Shown piece by piece: positions 34,415-45,724 of a stretch of DNA of 64,000 bases (within the stretch, counting starts at the first letter, position 1; the number at the start of each line of letters is the position of its first letter). The stretch is from Phycomyces blakesleeanus NRRL 1555(-) (Eukaryota; Mucoromycota; Mucoromycetes; Mucorales; Phycomycetaceae). The DNA lies in NCBI RefSeq assembly GCF_001638985.1, contig NW_017265142.1, forward strand, positions 1,232,572-1,296,571, written 5' to 3'. Both the position numbers and the translations under genes were made by a program. The notes under the pieces were generated by a model. It was not told the DNA's origin. It worked only from the letters and a program-made list of their open reading frames with translations, and did not search any database.

Positions 34415-36227
34415 TTACTCATCAAGAGGTTGTTCTTCTTCCTCATCGATGTACTCTTCTTCTTCCTCCATGCCTTCTTCTACACTAGCTTCTTGGTATT
34501 GTTGATACCTAAAACAGGAAAATCAAATTGATGAAATTTAGTTTTAGTTTTTTAGTTTTTTTTTTTGAAGCACTTTATATTTATTTTGTGCTCCCCTCCC
34601 CCGCCCCTTGTTGTGCTTACTCTGACACCAAATCATGCATATTGGACTCAGCTTCTGTGAACTCCATCTCATCCATGCCCTCGCTCGTGTACCAATGCAT
34701 GAATGCTTTGCGTCTAAACATGAGAGTGAACTGCTCGTTCACGCGCTTGAAGAGCTCCTGAATTGCAGTGCTGTTTCCGATAAAAGTGCCAGACATTTTG
34801 AGACCAACGGGAGGAATGTCACACAAGGTGGTTTTGACACTGCTGGGGATCCACTCAACAAAGTAGGACGAGTTCTTCTGTTGGACAGCCAACATTTGGT
34901 TCTCAACTTCCTTTGTAGAGAGTCGGCCACGGAAGATGGCCGACACTGTCAAGTAACGGCCATGACGTGGGTCTGATGCAGCCATCATGTTGCGAGCATC
35001 GAACATCTGGGCAGTAAGTTCGGGTACACTGAGATTGCGATATTGCTGAGAGGCAAATGCAGTCAAGGGAGCAAAGCCGACCATAAAGAAATGTAGACGT
35101 GGGAAGGGCACCATGTTGACGAACAACTTGCGCAAATCAGCGTTCAATTGGCCTGGGAAGCGCAGAGAGGTGGACACACCTGACATGACTGCAGACACAA
35201 GTTGGTTGAGTTCGTCATAGCCAGGGTTGTTGAGTTTGAGAGTACGGAAACAGATATCGTACAAGGCTTCGTTGTCAATACAGAATGTGGCGTCACAATT
35301 CTCGACCAACTGATGGACAGACAGGACGGCGTTGTAGGGCTCGACTACGGTATCGGACACTTTTGGAGAAGGTACGACAGAATAGGTGCACAACATACGA
35401 TCGGGGTATTCTTCACGAATCTTGGACAACAGCAGAGAACCAAGCCCGGAGCCAGTACCACCACCTAGCGAATGGCAGAGTTGGAATCCCTGAAGACAGT
35501 CAGTGTTCTCGGCTTCTTTGCGGATCACGTCAAGGACAGATTCGACCAGTTCAGCTCCCTCGGTGTAGAAGCCTCTGGCCCATGAGTTACCAGCACCCGA
35601 CTGGCCAAATATAAAGTTGTCTGGACGGAATAGCTTTCCATATTTGCTAGCACGGATGACATCCATAGTTGCAGGTTCGAGATCTACAAGTACAGAACTG
35701 AAAATATTGATTTGATTTGATTTGGGTTTTGGATGAGTGAGTAAAATGATTTATACTTTCAAGCTATTTGTTTTTCTTTAATACTATTGCTATTATTGTT
35801 GTTGTATCTACCGTGGGACGTATTTTCCAGTAGAGCCTTCATTGTAGTAGACGTTTATTCTCTCCAACTGCAAATCATTGTCGCCTGCATAAGCACCACT
35901 CGGATCAATTCCGTGCTCTTCGCTAATTGTCTCCCAGAACTTTTGGCCAATCTGAAAAATAGAATAAGATATGAAGACAAAGATTGATTGATTAGTTGAT
36001 TGATTGATCGATTGATTGATTGATTGATTGGCTTATTGACAGTGGGATGGATATTTTGTAAGGACTTACTTGATTGCCGCATTGACCTGTGTATATTTAT
36101 ATATATATGTATGCATGTTAGTGTATGTAAAGGTGTATATGGAAGACGTGGGTCTGGATAGATGAGTGGGAATAAAAGATATAGAGACTGATAACTTACC
36201 GGCTTGTACGTGAATGATTTCTCTCAT
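34415..36227 (-). CDS. Beta-tubulin
   Basis: GTP-binding subunit of the microtubule dimer. Five exons on the minus strand, 36227-36200, 36086-36070, 35951-35812, 35697-34621 and 34508-34415, give 451 residues. It starts with the autoregulatory MREI, has the nucleotide-binding GGGTGSG at 140-146, and ends with the acidic [20 protein letters not shown] tail. The second exon is only 17 nt and is needed to read AGQCGNQIG. The protein is more divergent than most fungal beta-tubulins: Tyr167 where most have Phe, Ala198 where most have Glu (CDATF), and VGFAPL in place of PGFAPL. These sites bear on benzimidazole binding. It may be a second, specialised isotype. The last exon has a relic copy at 30250-30333. 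Confidence 0.95.
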
Positions 36228-36380
36228 TGTTGAATAATGAAAAGGAAAGGTTAAAAGAAGGATGTAAGAAGAAGAATGGAGAATTTAATTTTTTTTTTTT
36301 AATTTTTTTGAATGGTTTATATTTTTTTATTTTTTTTTGGTTCTAATTTTATTAGCCTATACATATATGTCAGTGACCAC

Positions 36381-36433
36381 CCCACCCCATCCTATCCCAT
36401 CCCATTCCACCCCCCAGCTCATCCCACACCCCC
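36381..36433 (-). promoter_or_regulatory. G-run tract upstream of beta-tubulin
   Basis: On the tubulin sense strand this 53 bp stretch has seven runs of three to six G separated by short loops, 154-206 bp upstream of the ATG. The pattern meets the usual G-quadruplex rule. It stands out in an AT-rich promoter; its function is inferred. Confidence 0.5.
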
Positions 36434-39320
36434 AGCTGCTCTTTTCTCCTTGTTGTCATTAGAGAACCAAAATAAATAAAATTATATAACCCAATAAAAA
36501 ATAATAGAAATAGTAGCTAATAGTTTATGTAAGGGCAAAAGGGAAAAACCAAAAAAAAAAACCTGTTTCTAATTCACTTTAGTGGGTTGATAACTTTACA
36601 TCTGTTTCACAATTGCAAAATCTTCTCAAATTAAACCAATTGAGCCCGCACAAGTTTAATCTTGTTGATAAAAAGAAAAAAAAGAGAGTTTCCTCTTGAT
36701 AGTTCTTGTTACTGTTTTTCTTTAAAAAGTAAAAAGAAGCAGTATATTGAAGAATCAATAAAATAATAACTTGAAGAAGTTCAAGATTATCCATTATATT
36801 TCATGTAATAATTGGCTCAACTATATACAGATATGTATGTATTTATGTATATAAATATAAAGAAGAAGAAAAAAATTTTTTTAAAAAAAGGTTCTGGTCT
36901 AGTTAACCAAAAACACATCTTTAACATCTGAAATATCTTTTTGTTTTTTGTTTTTCTTTGACCCAACACGTATTAACCACGATGAAGCACAAAAATTCAT
37001 ATCACGCGTCTAATATGGTGGAAGCACCCGATTCCATGTCAAAACTATATTGACATTCAACGTTTCACACAAACACCAAGGAGGCACATATATATACATA
37101 CAATACACAAATAATAATAATAATAATAAAGCAAATAAATACATTTTGATCCTTGACACTTTTCAACAACACCAGCAACAAGAAATACATATAGTTTTAT
37201 TTATTTTTTAAGATTTATGTGAATATCTTTATTCACATTTGATCGAATATTCAAAAAAAAAAATTTAACTTTCAAGATCTTTTTCAATTAAATATATATA
37301 TACAAGGCTTTTCGGCTGGAACGTGCAATGGCAAGACAAGAGAGAAAGAGGAGAGGAGAGAAAGGAAATGAGGGATAAGTTGGGACAAGATGGGATGTAA
37401 TTGAATTGAATTTGGGGGAGAGAGGAGTCAAAGACCAAGATACACACTACACACACACACAGAGAGAGAGAGATTATAAACATGTAAATAAAATAAAATA
37501 ATTATCGTCGCATTGACTCGGCCGTAAATAATCCACTCCGATATTTATCCATCCAATAAGATCCAACCTTTTTTTATAGAAAAACCTTTGTTCTTTTTAT
37601 AGATCATTCTGTTTTTCTATAAAAGGATATTTGTACCACGTATTGCACAAAGTGCATCGCAGAAAAACAATTGGCATTTACACTCCGCACAAAAGTTGTG
37701 CTCAAGAATAAGTTTATGAAAGATCCAAAAAAAAAAACTTTAAACTCTTGAGAAAACTTTATACTACAAATACAAGAAAATTAAAATGAATTAGAGCCTT
37801 TATAAGTAACTTGGTATATACATATATATATATATATTTGTGTGTGAGTGTGTATGAGAGGTTCTACATAAAGCTAAAAAAAAATTAAAAAAAAATTGTG
37901 GCAAGGTGTTATTACATTATATTTTGTAAAGTCGGCTGTTTGTAACAAAACCAAAAACACATATAAATTTAGAAAATTAAATGTTTTTTTCTGTGGCAAA
38001 GAAGTTCAATTGATATTGTTGTAGCACCGGAAAGAAAAAATCATACTCGTACTAAAATTTGATTTTTTTTCTTTTCTTTTTTGAAATGGACACATAATAA
38101 TTATGGGCAATTGTTTTGTGAGAAACCAAAGGGTTAACACATCTTTACTTATCTAATATAAGTAAATATAGTATATATCTGAAAATGATCATAATTGGCT
38201 GCGTAAATAAAGATGAGCTTAATAATTCATAACTGGGTGGTTAAACTTGATCTCAATATTTTGCTGTTGCTGCACAAAATGCTTCCTTGTTTCTTTTTCT
38301 GTTGTCGATCTAGCAAATCCCATGTGTACATGCACAACAGCTTGTTAGCCTTAAGTACCTTGCCTTTTATGCCTTTATGTTTTATTTTATTTTTATTTTT
38401 TTTTACCCCTCTCTCTTTCTCAATTGACCTTTTAAAAAAATTAGCCTTGCTTATTTAATGATGTTCCTTGCAGTGAATAGAATTGTTAAAAAAAAAACAA
38501 ATGGGTTAAACTTTTAGGTTTCTACAAAGTCAAAGAAGAAACAAAAAGGGGATTAAGAGAAAAGAATAATGTAATTCTATTATACTATAAAAATTAGAAT
38601 AAGGCTATAGTCTACTTTTTTTTTTTTTTTTTTTTTTACTTTTTAAAAAGATTATTCCAGTTCATTATTCTGCTCCTTCAGTCTTTCTCTTGTTTTGCCT
38701 TTTTGTTTTATGCTATGATTTTGTTCTGTATTCCAAATCTTTGAATACACATATACATTGAGTTACACATTGATCTAATAATTTTATTTTCGTTCATTAT
38801 AATAATGTCAGGCATTTTGGCTTATATTGAGTCGTCAGACTGTATACTCTCCAACGGGTCTGTCATTCCATCATTTTATTCAATGAACAATTGACTATTG
38901 CATTAGATAGACTATTGCTCATATTCAGTTTAATTATCACTGCTACATTTATAATAAGCAGTTTGTCTTTATTCTTAAGAAGAATATCTGTTTAACTGCA
39001 AATTATATTATCCTAATGCATGCTTCCAATTGAATTTTGAGATACAATGAAAGCAAAAGCGGGAAAAAAAAGGAGCTCTTTTGCTAAAAACAAAAAACGC
39101 ATATTATTGTTACACAGACCGCACATATCACTATATTTTTATTGAGCGCATAATCGCCATTTAAATCACCGCCACATGTTGCGAGATATAAAAAAAAATA
39201 TATGTACGACTTAATTCCCGTCTGTCCTACCCTGTCAACGCGTTCTACCCCAACCTATCTCTCTGTCTCTCTCTCTCTTTTTTTTTTGATTACAATTTAT
39301 TATTGATCCCCATCATCATC
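36434..39320. other. 2.9 kb intergenic region
   Basis: No gene recognised. It has long A and T runs, (TAA)n near 37111-37129, GAGA near 37460-37472 and a T19 run near 38619-38637. A CT-rich leader (39256-39288) precedes the next gene. Confidence 0.5.
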
Positions 39321-40929
39321 ATGGCAGCCCTTACATCTGACCCTATTCTTGACAATGGTCTTGGCGTTATTGATCCAGATGTCTATTTTCAAATGAACAA
39401 ACCTCCTGCAAACCTGCCAGAGTTTGAAGCAAAGCTTAAAGACTTTGTAAAACTCCATGAGGCCAAAGGCAGTCGACTAGTCTTCATTACCGTATGTTTA
39501 ACAAAAAGAAAATATTAACACACCCATAACTACATAAATAAATGCACCGAAAAAAAAACAAACAAACAAACAAACCAATCAATCGATCGATCAAACGAAT
39601 ATAAAAGTACCCTATATTTTCACTTTAAAGAAGAAGAAAGTAGATTTTGTGCATATCCATTGTATAATATATAATTAGTGTTATTATTTGACAGAATAAT
39701 AAATTGTATATATATATATTTATATATATATATATTGGGTCCTTTAGAGTGGTGGAACAACAGTACCTTTGGAAAACCAGACTGTTCGATTCATCGATAA
39801 TTTTAGTAACGGCAACCGTGGTGCAGTTTCGGCCGAGTACTTTATTGAAGCTGGCTACGCAGTCGTGTTTATGCACCGTCAATTTAGTCTACAGCCCTAC
39901 CAGCGCCATTACACCCAAGATCCTAACAAGGGATTCCTTGATTATCTGGTCCCTCAGCCAGATGGATCAATTAAAGGTAAACATATACATGTGTGTGTGT
40001 GTATGTGTGTGTGCGTACAAAAATTAAAGATACTTTAAATATTGACATTTATTTCTTTTTGTGTGTTTGTGCGCTTGTGTACTTGTGTGCTTGTGCCTTG
40101 TACCTTATTATTTTTATTGTTATTATTATTTTATTGTTAAATTTATCAGTCGATCCTCAATACGCACCAAGCATGATCAAGGTTTTGGAAAAGTACCAAA
40201 AGGCTATCCGTTCCAACCAGCTACTTCTTCTAGACTTTGTTACCTTGCCAGACTACTTGTTTAAATTGCAGGCCGGAACACGTATCCTGGCACAGCTTCA
40301 GGAAAGGGCAATGTATTATCTTGCTGCTGCTGTCAGTGATTTCTTCATTCCTTCTCAAAAAATGGTAATTATGATCAATCCTAATAATAATAATAATAAT
40401 TTAGATAATGAATTGGGAAATTTTGTCTAACGGAAAAAAATGGGAATATGTTTAGAATGAGCATAAGATTCAATCCAGAGAAGGTGCATTGACTCTCACA
40501 CTTGACCAAGTACCAAAGTTTCTTAAGCCATTAGTCAGTGTCTGGGCTGCAAAGGGGCTTATTGTCTCTTTCAAGGTATAAATATATATATATATAAATA
40601 CAACAAAGATAAATACAAGCTTTTATATATTCATTTTATTTCTTTATTGATATTCCAATTTACATGTCTGGTCTTAGCTCGAAACCGATGACAAGCTGTT
40701 GGTTCCTAAAGCAAGAAATGCCTTGACACGTTATGGCCATCAAGTTGTCATTGGCAATATGCTCACCACCCGCAAACAGACCGTTACCTTTATTACCAAG
40801 AACTCTGAAAAGGTTATCTCGCTCTCAAAAGACCAGCAGGCAAAGGATGTTGAGATTGAGAGTGAAATTATACCAGAGCTTGTTCAGATCCATGATTCCT
40901 GGATCAAGTCTGGTGCTACTCAAGTGTAA
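39321..40929 (+). CDS. Phosphopantothenate-cysteine ligase
   Basis: Second step of coenzyme A synthesis from 4'-phosphopantothenate: forms phosphopantothenoylcysteine with nucleotide hydrolysis; cytosolic. Five exons, 39321-39491, 39748-39976, 40150-40364, 40456-40575 and 40678-40929, give 328 residues, the eukaryotic PPCS size. Recognisable motifs are [12 protein letters not shown] across the first junction, [13 protein letters not shown], the [10 protein letters not shown] segment, HKIQS after the fourth junction, and [19 protein letters not shown] near the end. ATG 39321 follows a CT-rich leader and a CAT repeat; the frame has no earlier ATG. It converges with CCR4, 334 bp between stops. 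Intron 1 holds CAAA, ATCA and ATCG repeats. Confidence 0.92.
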
Positions 40930-41263
40930 TTTCAGACAATATCTAGATAGAATCGATAGATATATCTTTGTATAAAAAGTTTGTCTAGTTCCTTTATCTT
41001 TCCCTTTCTTTTTCCTGTTCACAATTAACCATCACTATAACAACCGCTATCAAAAGGAAAGAAAGAAAGAAAGAAAGAAAAACAGCATCCTACTAAATCG
41101 AATAATAGAGTACAATAAACAACTCCAAAAAAAAACACATACACACACACACACACAAGGTACATACATTTGTGCTTGTATGTTGTATCTTACTCTTCAT
41201 CTACATTCCCCTCTTTTTTTTTGCTTTCTTTTTTTTCATCTTTTTTTATTGTTATTATTGTTA
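40930..41263. other. Convergent 3' spacer between PPCS and CCR4
   Basis: Holds (GAAA)n near 41057-41080 and (CA)n near 41138-41157, with T-rich runs that may serve as 3' signals for both genes. No gene seen. Confidence 0.5.
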
Positions 41264-44137
41264 TTATCTTGATTTATTTTGTGAGTCTTGAGTTCCTCCA
41301 CCCGGTCGATCGTGGTGATGGCGCTTTGAGGTAGAGTTAAACTTGGCCTCTTCTGCTTCCCGGCGTGGCGGTCTAAACTTAAACTCTGACATGATAAGAA
41401 TATGGCTGTAAAAAAAAATTAAAGACATTGATTAGCAAGGTAAAAGTTAGATAGACATTATTATTATTGGTTAGTTATTTAATATTGCTACACGTTTACG
41501 TACTCGGATGGGAAATGAGCATTTGGGAAACCAACAGCCTTGCTGACATAGTCTTTGTCGATTGCTCCAAGAAGTGAGATGACATCAAGAGTGTTGTTGG
41601 AATACCAGATATAATCCAAAACTCCCTTGAATGTGGGTGTATAGTTGGTGAAAGGAAGTTCTCCTATGTGGCTGTAAGAACTCTTGAGAGAAAGTTTGTG
41701 CGAGAGTCCGTCGGTGGTGTAGTTTCCATAGATGTGGTCTCCAAAATCGTCGTGATCCTGACGCACTGATCCTTTTGATAAAAATTCGTACACACCCGAA
41801 TCAGGCACAGAGTTGAAATCACCACAGATAATGGTCGGTAGTTTGGAAGTCGATCCATAGACTCTACCACTACCACTACCATTGCTACTGCCATCAGCAG
41901 ATGTAGTTGCTGTTGTTGCAGGAGGCTGGAGGTGCTTGGTAGCAAAAGCTTCGATCTGGTCCATCAACATACCGACCTGAACAAGTTTCACATCTGCAAA
42001 CGACGGGTCCCAATGGATGTGTGAATTGGCTACCAGCACACGTTCAAGTGTGTCCCTGTTCTCCAGCATCGTTAAAATGGCAATGTTGTCTTTGGTCATC
42101 ACACGGTTGTAAATATCGGCTGTTTTTTTGAAATCAGATCTCTGGAGTGCATGGTAAGTGTATTCGAGTAAAGAGTTTTCAACCAAATTGAATCTATCGT
42201 TATCATTATCATTATTGTTATTTTAATATGCAATATACCACACAAATGTATACTTACTTTGATGCCCTATAAAACGTCGCACAGCCATCCACTGCTCGCT
42301 GTTCCTTTTCAGACATGGTCCGTGCTCGTGACTTTGGGTAAAATACGCCATCATAGTTGCCTGCTTCCTTGAAGTATTCCACAAGTACGTCCTCGTAAAG
42401 AGCCATCTCCACTTCCTTTTATATATATATATATATATATGCATATATATATTGGCAATACCGTATATTGCATATGTATATATTTATATTTTAGCCTATT
42501 TTAATTTAACCCAATTCTCCCTTCTTTCCGTCTTCATTTAATTATATACATAACTATAAAGAAATAATAATACAAAAATAAAATAAAACTCACCTGAAGA
42601 CAGATAACATCTGCATTACAACCACTAATCTCTCTCAGCAAGAGATCTTTGCGATATTCGCCATTGAGTGCCCATGAAGGTGTGTAACCATAAGCTTGAC
42701 TTGTTGCATATCTTTGAGACAAGATATTGTAACAAAGCACGGTGAACTTGTCTAAAATTTTTGTTTTATTATATATATATATATATTTAAAAAAAACAAA
42801 CCCAAGCCAAACCAAGCCAATATATACACCCACACCACACACACACATACACACACACATATATATATATATATTAATATATAGATATGTACATATGTGT
42901 ATTTACCCCTAATAAACTCTGTTTTTTTTTTCCTCTTTTTCTTTTGCCAGATAACCAAAACAGCAGCAGCAACAGCAGCAACAGAAGAAACAGCAGCAGA
43001 AGCATCAATAATAGCCTCTTTTTTCTTACCTGATTGTTCTTCAGAAACATCACTCTCAATTGTTTCCCACATCCGTTGAGGAGGCGGCATACCAACTATT
43101 AAAGCATACACACACACACACATACATGTATATACCTACATTAATTTGTATTCTTTACAAAGTAATATTATTATTTTTCTTTGGTTCTTTACTTTACCAG
43201 GTGCATTTTCTCTCAAGGAGATTATGACGGCTTGAGAACCTTCTTTCATCAGGAGATTCTTTATCTCGGCGTCCATGGGGTTACCTTCCAATCCGAGGGT
43301 CTCAAGGTTGTATAGGGTTCCGAGTTCACTTGGTAAGGTTACAAGATTGTTGTCAAACAAAAGAAGCTCTCTAAGTTGGATCAAAAGGCCTAGTTCAGGC
43401 GGGATGGCCGTCAGCTTGTTCCCCGACACATCCAATGTTCTGAGATTTACGAGCTTGGAAATTGTGGGTGTGAGATAGGTAACGTTGTTGTGGTTGAGGA
43501 AGAGGGCGGTTAGGAAAGTGTATTGACAGAGGGCAGGTGCGATATTCTTGAGACCCATTCCACCCAAGTCAAGCGTAGTCCAGGTCTGGTTAGGGTCGGC
43601 GGCCGTAGAAGCAGCCACAGAAGTAGTACGATTACCGTCGTCGGGCTTCTTAGTGTTAGTGCCGTTTATAAAGGGCTTGGCTGGGTTATTGGGGTCCACG
43701 ATAGTAACGGTCGATGTGACGGGTGCACTGCGAGCCATTGCGGCTGCTGCACGAGCATGATGATGAGGCGATGAGGATTGGCGTGACAGTTGGGCATAAT
43801 TGAGCTGGCGTGCTCCATGAGGTGTTGTAGCTCCTCCTCCTCCTACTCCTACTCCTCCTCCGCTTCCCAGCGTTCCTCCCAAGTCGCCTGAGGGACTATG
43901 GAGGGATCCAAGGGGGCTAGAGAGTAGCGGGGTTGGACTGTGAGGCTGGGACAGCTTTTGCTGAGCGAGGTTCATTGACATAGGGTAGCGTGCAAATGAG
44001 TTATTGAACATTGGATGGAAAGTACCAGAAGGTGAGGCAGGTGTGTGAAAAGGTGGTGAGGGGTTGTAGATATGCGTCTGCTGCAAAGTGTGGAGAGCGG
44101 TAAAATTGTTGGTGTCTTTCTCCTTCTCAAAGGACAT
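41264..44137 (-). CDS. CCR4: CCR4-type poly(A) deadenylase with LRR domain
   Basis: Catalytic 3'-5' exoribonuclease of the CCR4-NOT complex, which shortens mRNA poly(A) tails. Six exons on the minus strand, 44137-43198, 43095-43030, 42751-42594, 42415-42258, 42193-41504 and 41405-41264, give 717 residues. The N-terminus (about 1-185) is low-complexity with Gly, Pro and His runs. Leucine-rich repeats at about 190-300 (LRTLDVSGNKLTAIPPELG) would bind CAF1. The nuclease domain has VLCYNILSQRYAT, LQEVEMALYEDV across a junction, NSHIHWDP, ICGDFNSVPDSGVYEFL, and SDH at about 670-672. The splice at 41504/41405 is needed to form SDH. A basic, Gln/Ser-rich tail follows. Confidence 0.93.
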
Positions 44138-45724
44138 TTGGAGATGAGGAAGATTCTTTAGGCTTTACAATCGATGACCGCACTTTTGAAGCATAAAGAT
44201 CGTTCTTTCGCTTAATATATCTTTGTATATACTTTCTTTTTTATATATGTGTATATATATATAATGGTTTGCTTGTTTGTTTGTTTGTTTGTTTGTTCGT
44301 CCGTGTGAATGTATAAATGTGTAAATGTGTATATATACTTGTGTATATGTATGTATTCAAGTAAAGACTTTTTTTTAGTCCAAGTAGACTTTAATGAATC
44401 AAGAAAACCTCAAGCAAGAGAGAAAAAAAACGCAAGATAGTTTTTTTTTTAAAAAAAAAAGATTATTATGATAGCACAAACTAAAGTGTGGCTTGCAAAA
44501 GAGATGTAGAAGGAAGGGGTGCTTCTTGACGAATAAGCCAACTTCTTGCGTGTGTCAGCTTTCCCTGTGTATAACCGATTGGCACGCTCTCCATGCGTGA
44601 CGTCCTTTAGAGGAAGCGTCACCGTCGATGAAAAGGATTTACTTTTGCTGGTTAACTTTTTTATATAGAGGTTATATGGATTTGAATATCCGAATAAAAA
44701 CACCTTCTATTTTACAACACACACACGCATCATTTATATATATATATTTAGTATATTTATATTTAGTATATGAATGAATACGATAATAATGACCAAACTT
44801 ATATCCAAATACATAATGAAGAAATAACATAATCTGTACCCACTAGAATATACGCATATTCATACGTACTCTTTTGTCTTTATACAGCTGGTTAATAAAT
44901 AAAGAATATAATTAGAGGGGCGTGGTGTATAGCTTACAATAGAAGCAATTGTTTTTTTTTAAAAAAAAAAAAGAAAAAGAAAAAGAAAGGGAGAAGGGGA
45001 AGGGGCAGGAAAGATGTGTTCATTGGCCTTTGTGGATCCTCTCCGCTCACTTCAAAAATGGCTGGAATGACGGTGACACCAAGGAGTTCGTCTGCACAAC
45101 CGCCCTTTCCATTTGCTTTGCTTTATCTTTAGGTCATTGTATGAATATTATACATATATGAAATATCAATCTTACTTGACATTAATATAAGCAGTTACAT
45201 TTAAATCAATAAATGAACGACTTAATGGCTGATTGTTATATTAAACAATAAGTCTAAAAATCAAATTAAATCATATATTTTAGCATTCAATTCGAGTCAT
45301 TGATCAACACACTATAAAGGTAATTTTGGTCGTGTGTTGTTTCAGCCAAGTTTTGGTTCGCTGATTATAGCATTATCTTTAGATTATAGAGAATATAGGA
45401 AGAACAAAAGAAAGGGAAAAAACTGGGGTCCGTAACACTTCATTTTAGAATACACAAGTATAAAATGAAAGAAACCCAAAAGAAATATTGTGGGGATCAA
45501 TTTTTTTTTTGAAACAACCCTTTCTTAAAACTGATAGGTCAAATAAGAATAACCTCCTTCCTCCTCTTACTTACCGAACATTGATTTGTCCGGAACGGCT
45601 GTCCGATACCGCTGTCCGGCAATTTGTTCTTCTCTGACCCAAAATGAACATCTACATACATTTGTATGCATTTATTCTTTATTTACTTATTTAATAATAA
45701 TAATGTTCATAGCACTTTAGCGTA
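44138..45724. other. Intergenic between CCR4 and the F-box cluster
   Basis: Contains a (GTTT)n run near 44271-44297. Two short minus-strand stretches look weakly coding: about 44690-44460 (LPLKDVTHGERANRLYTGK) and about 45130-44990 (GGCADELLGVTVIPAIFEVS). I could not connect them into a gene. Confidence 0.4.
44441..44972. repeat. Pair of T(n)A(n) palindromic runs
   Basis: T10A10 at 44441-44460 and T9A12 at 44952-44972. These are two of at least seven such runs in the window, always T then A on the plus strand; the findings list the others. Confidence 0.8.

Noticed and set aside
44449..45130. Possible minus-strand gene upstream of CCR4
   Set aside because: Two short coding-like pieces could not be joined by plausible splice sites and match nothing I know.
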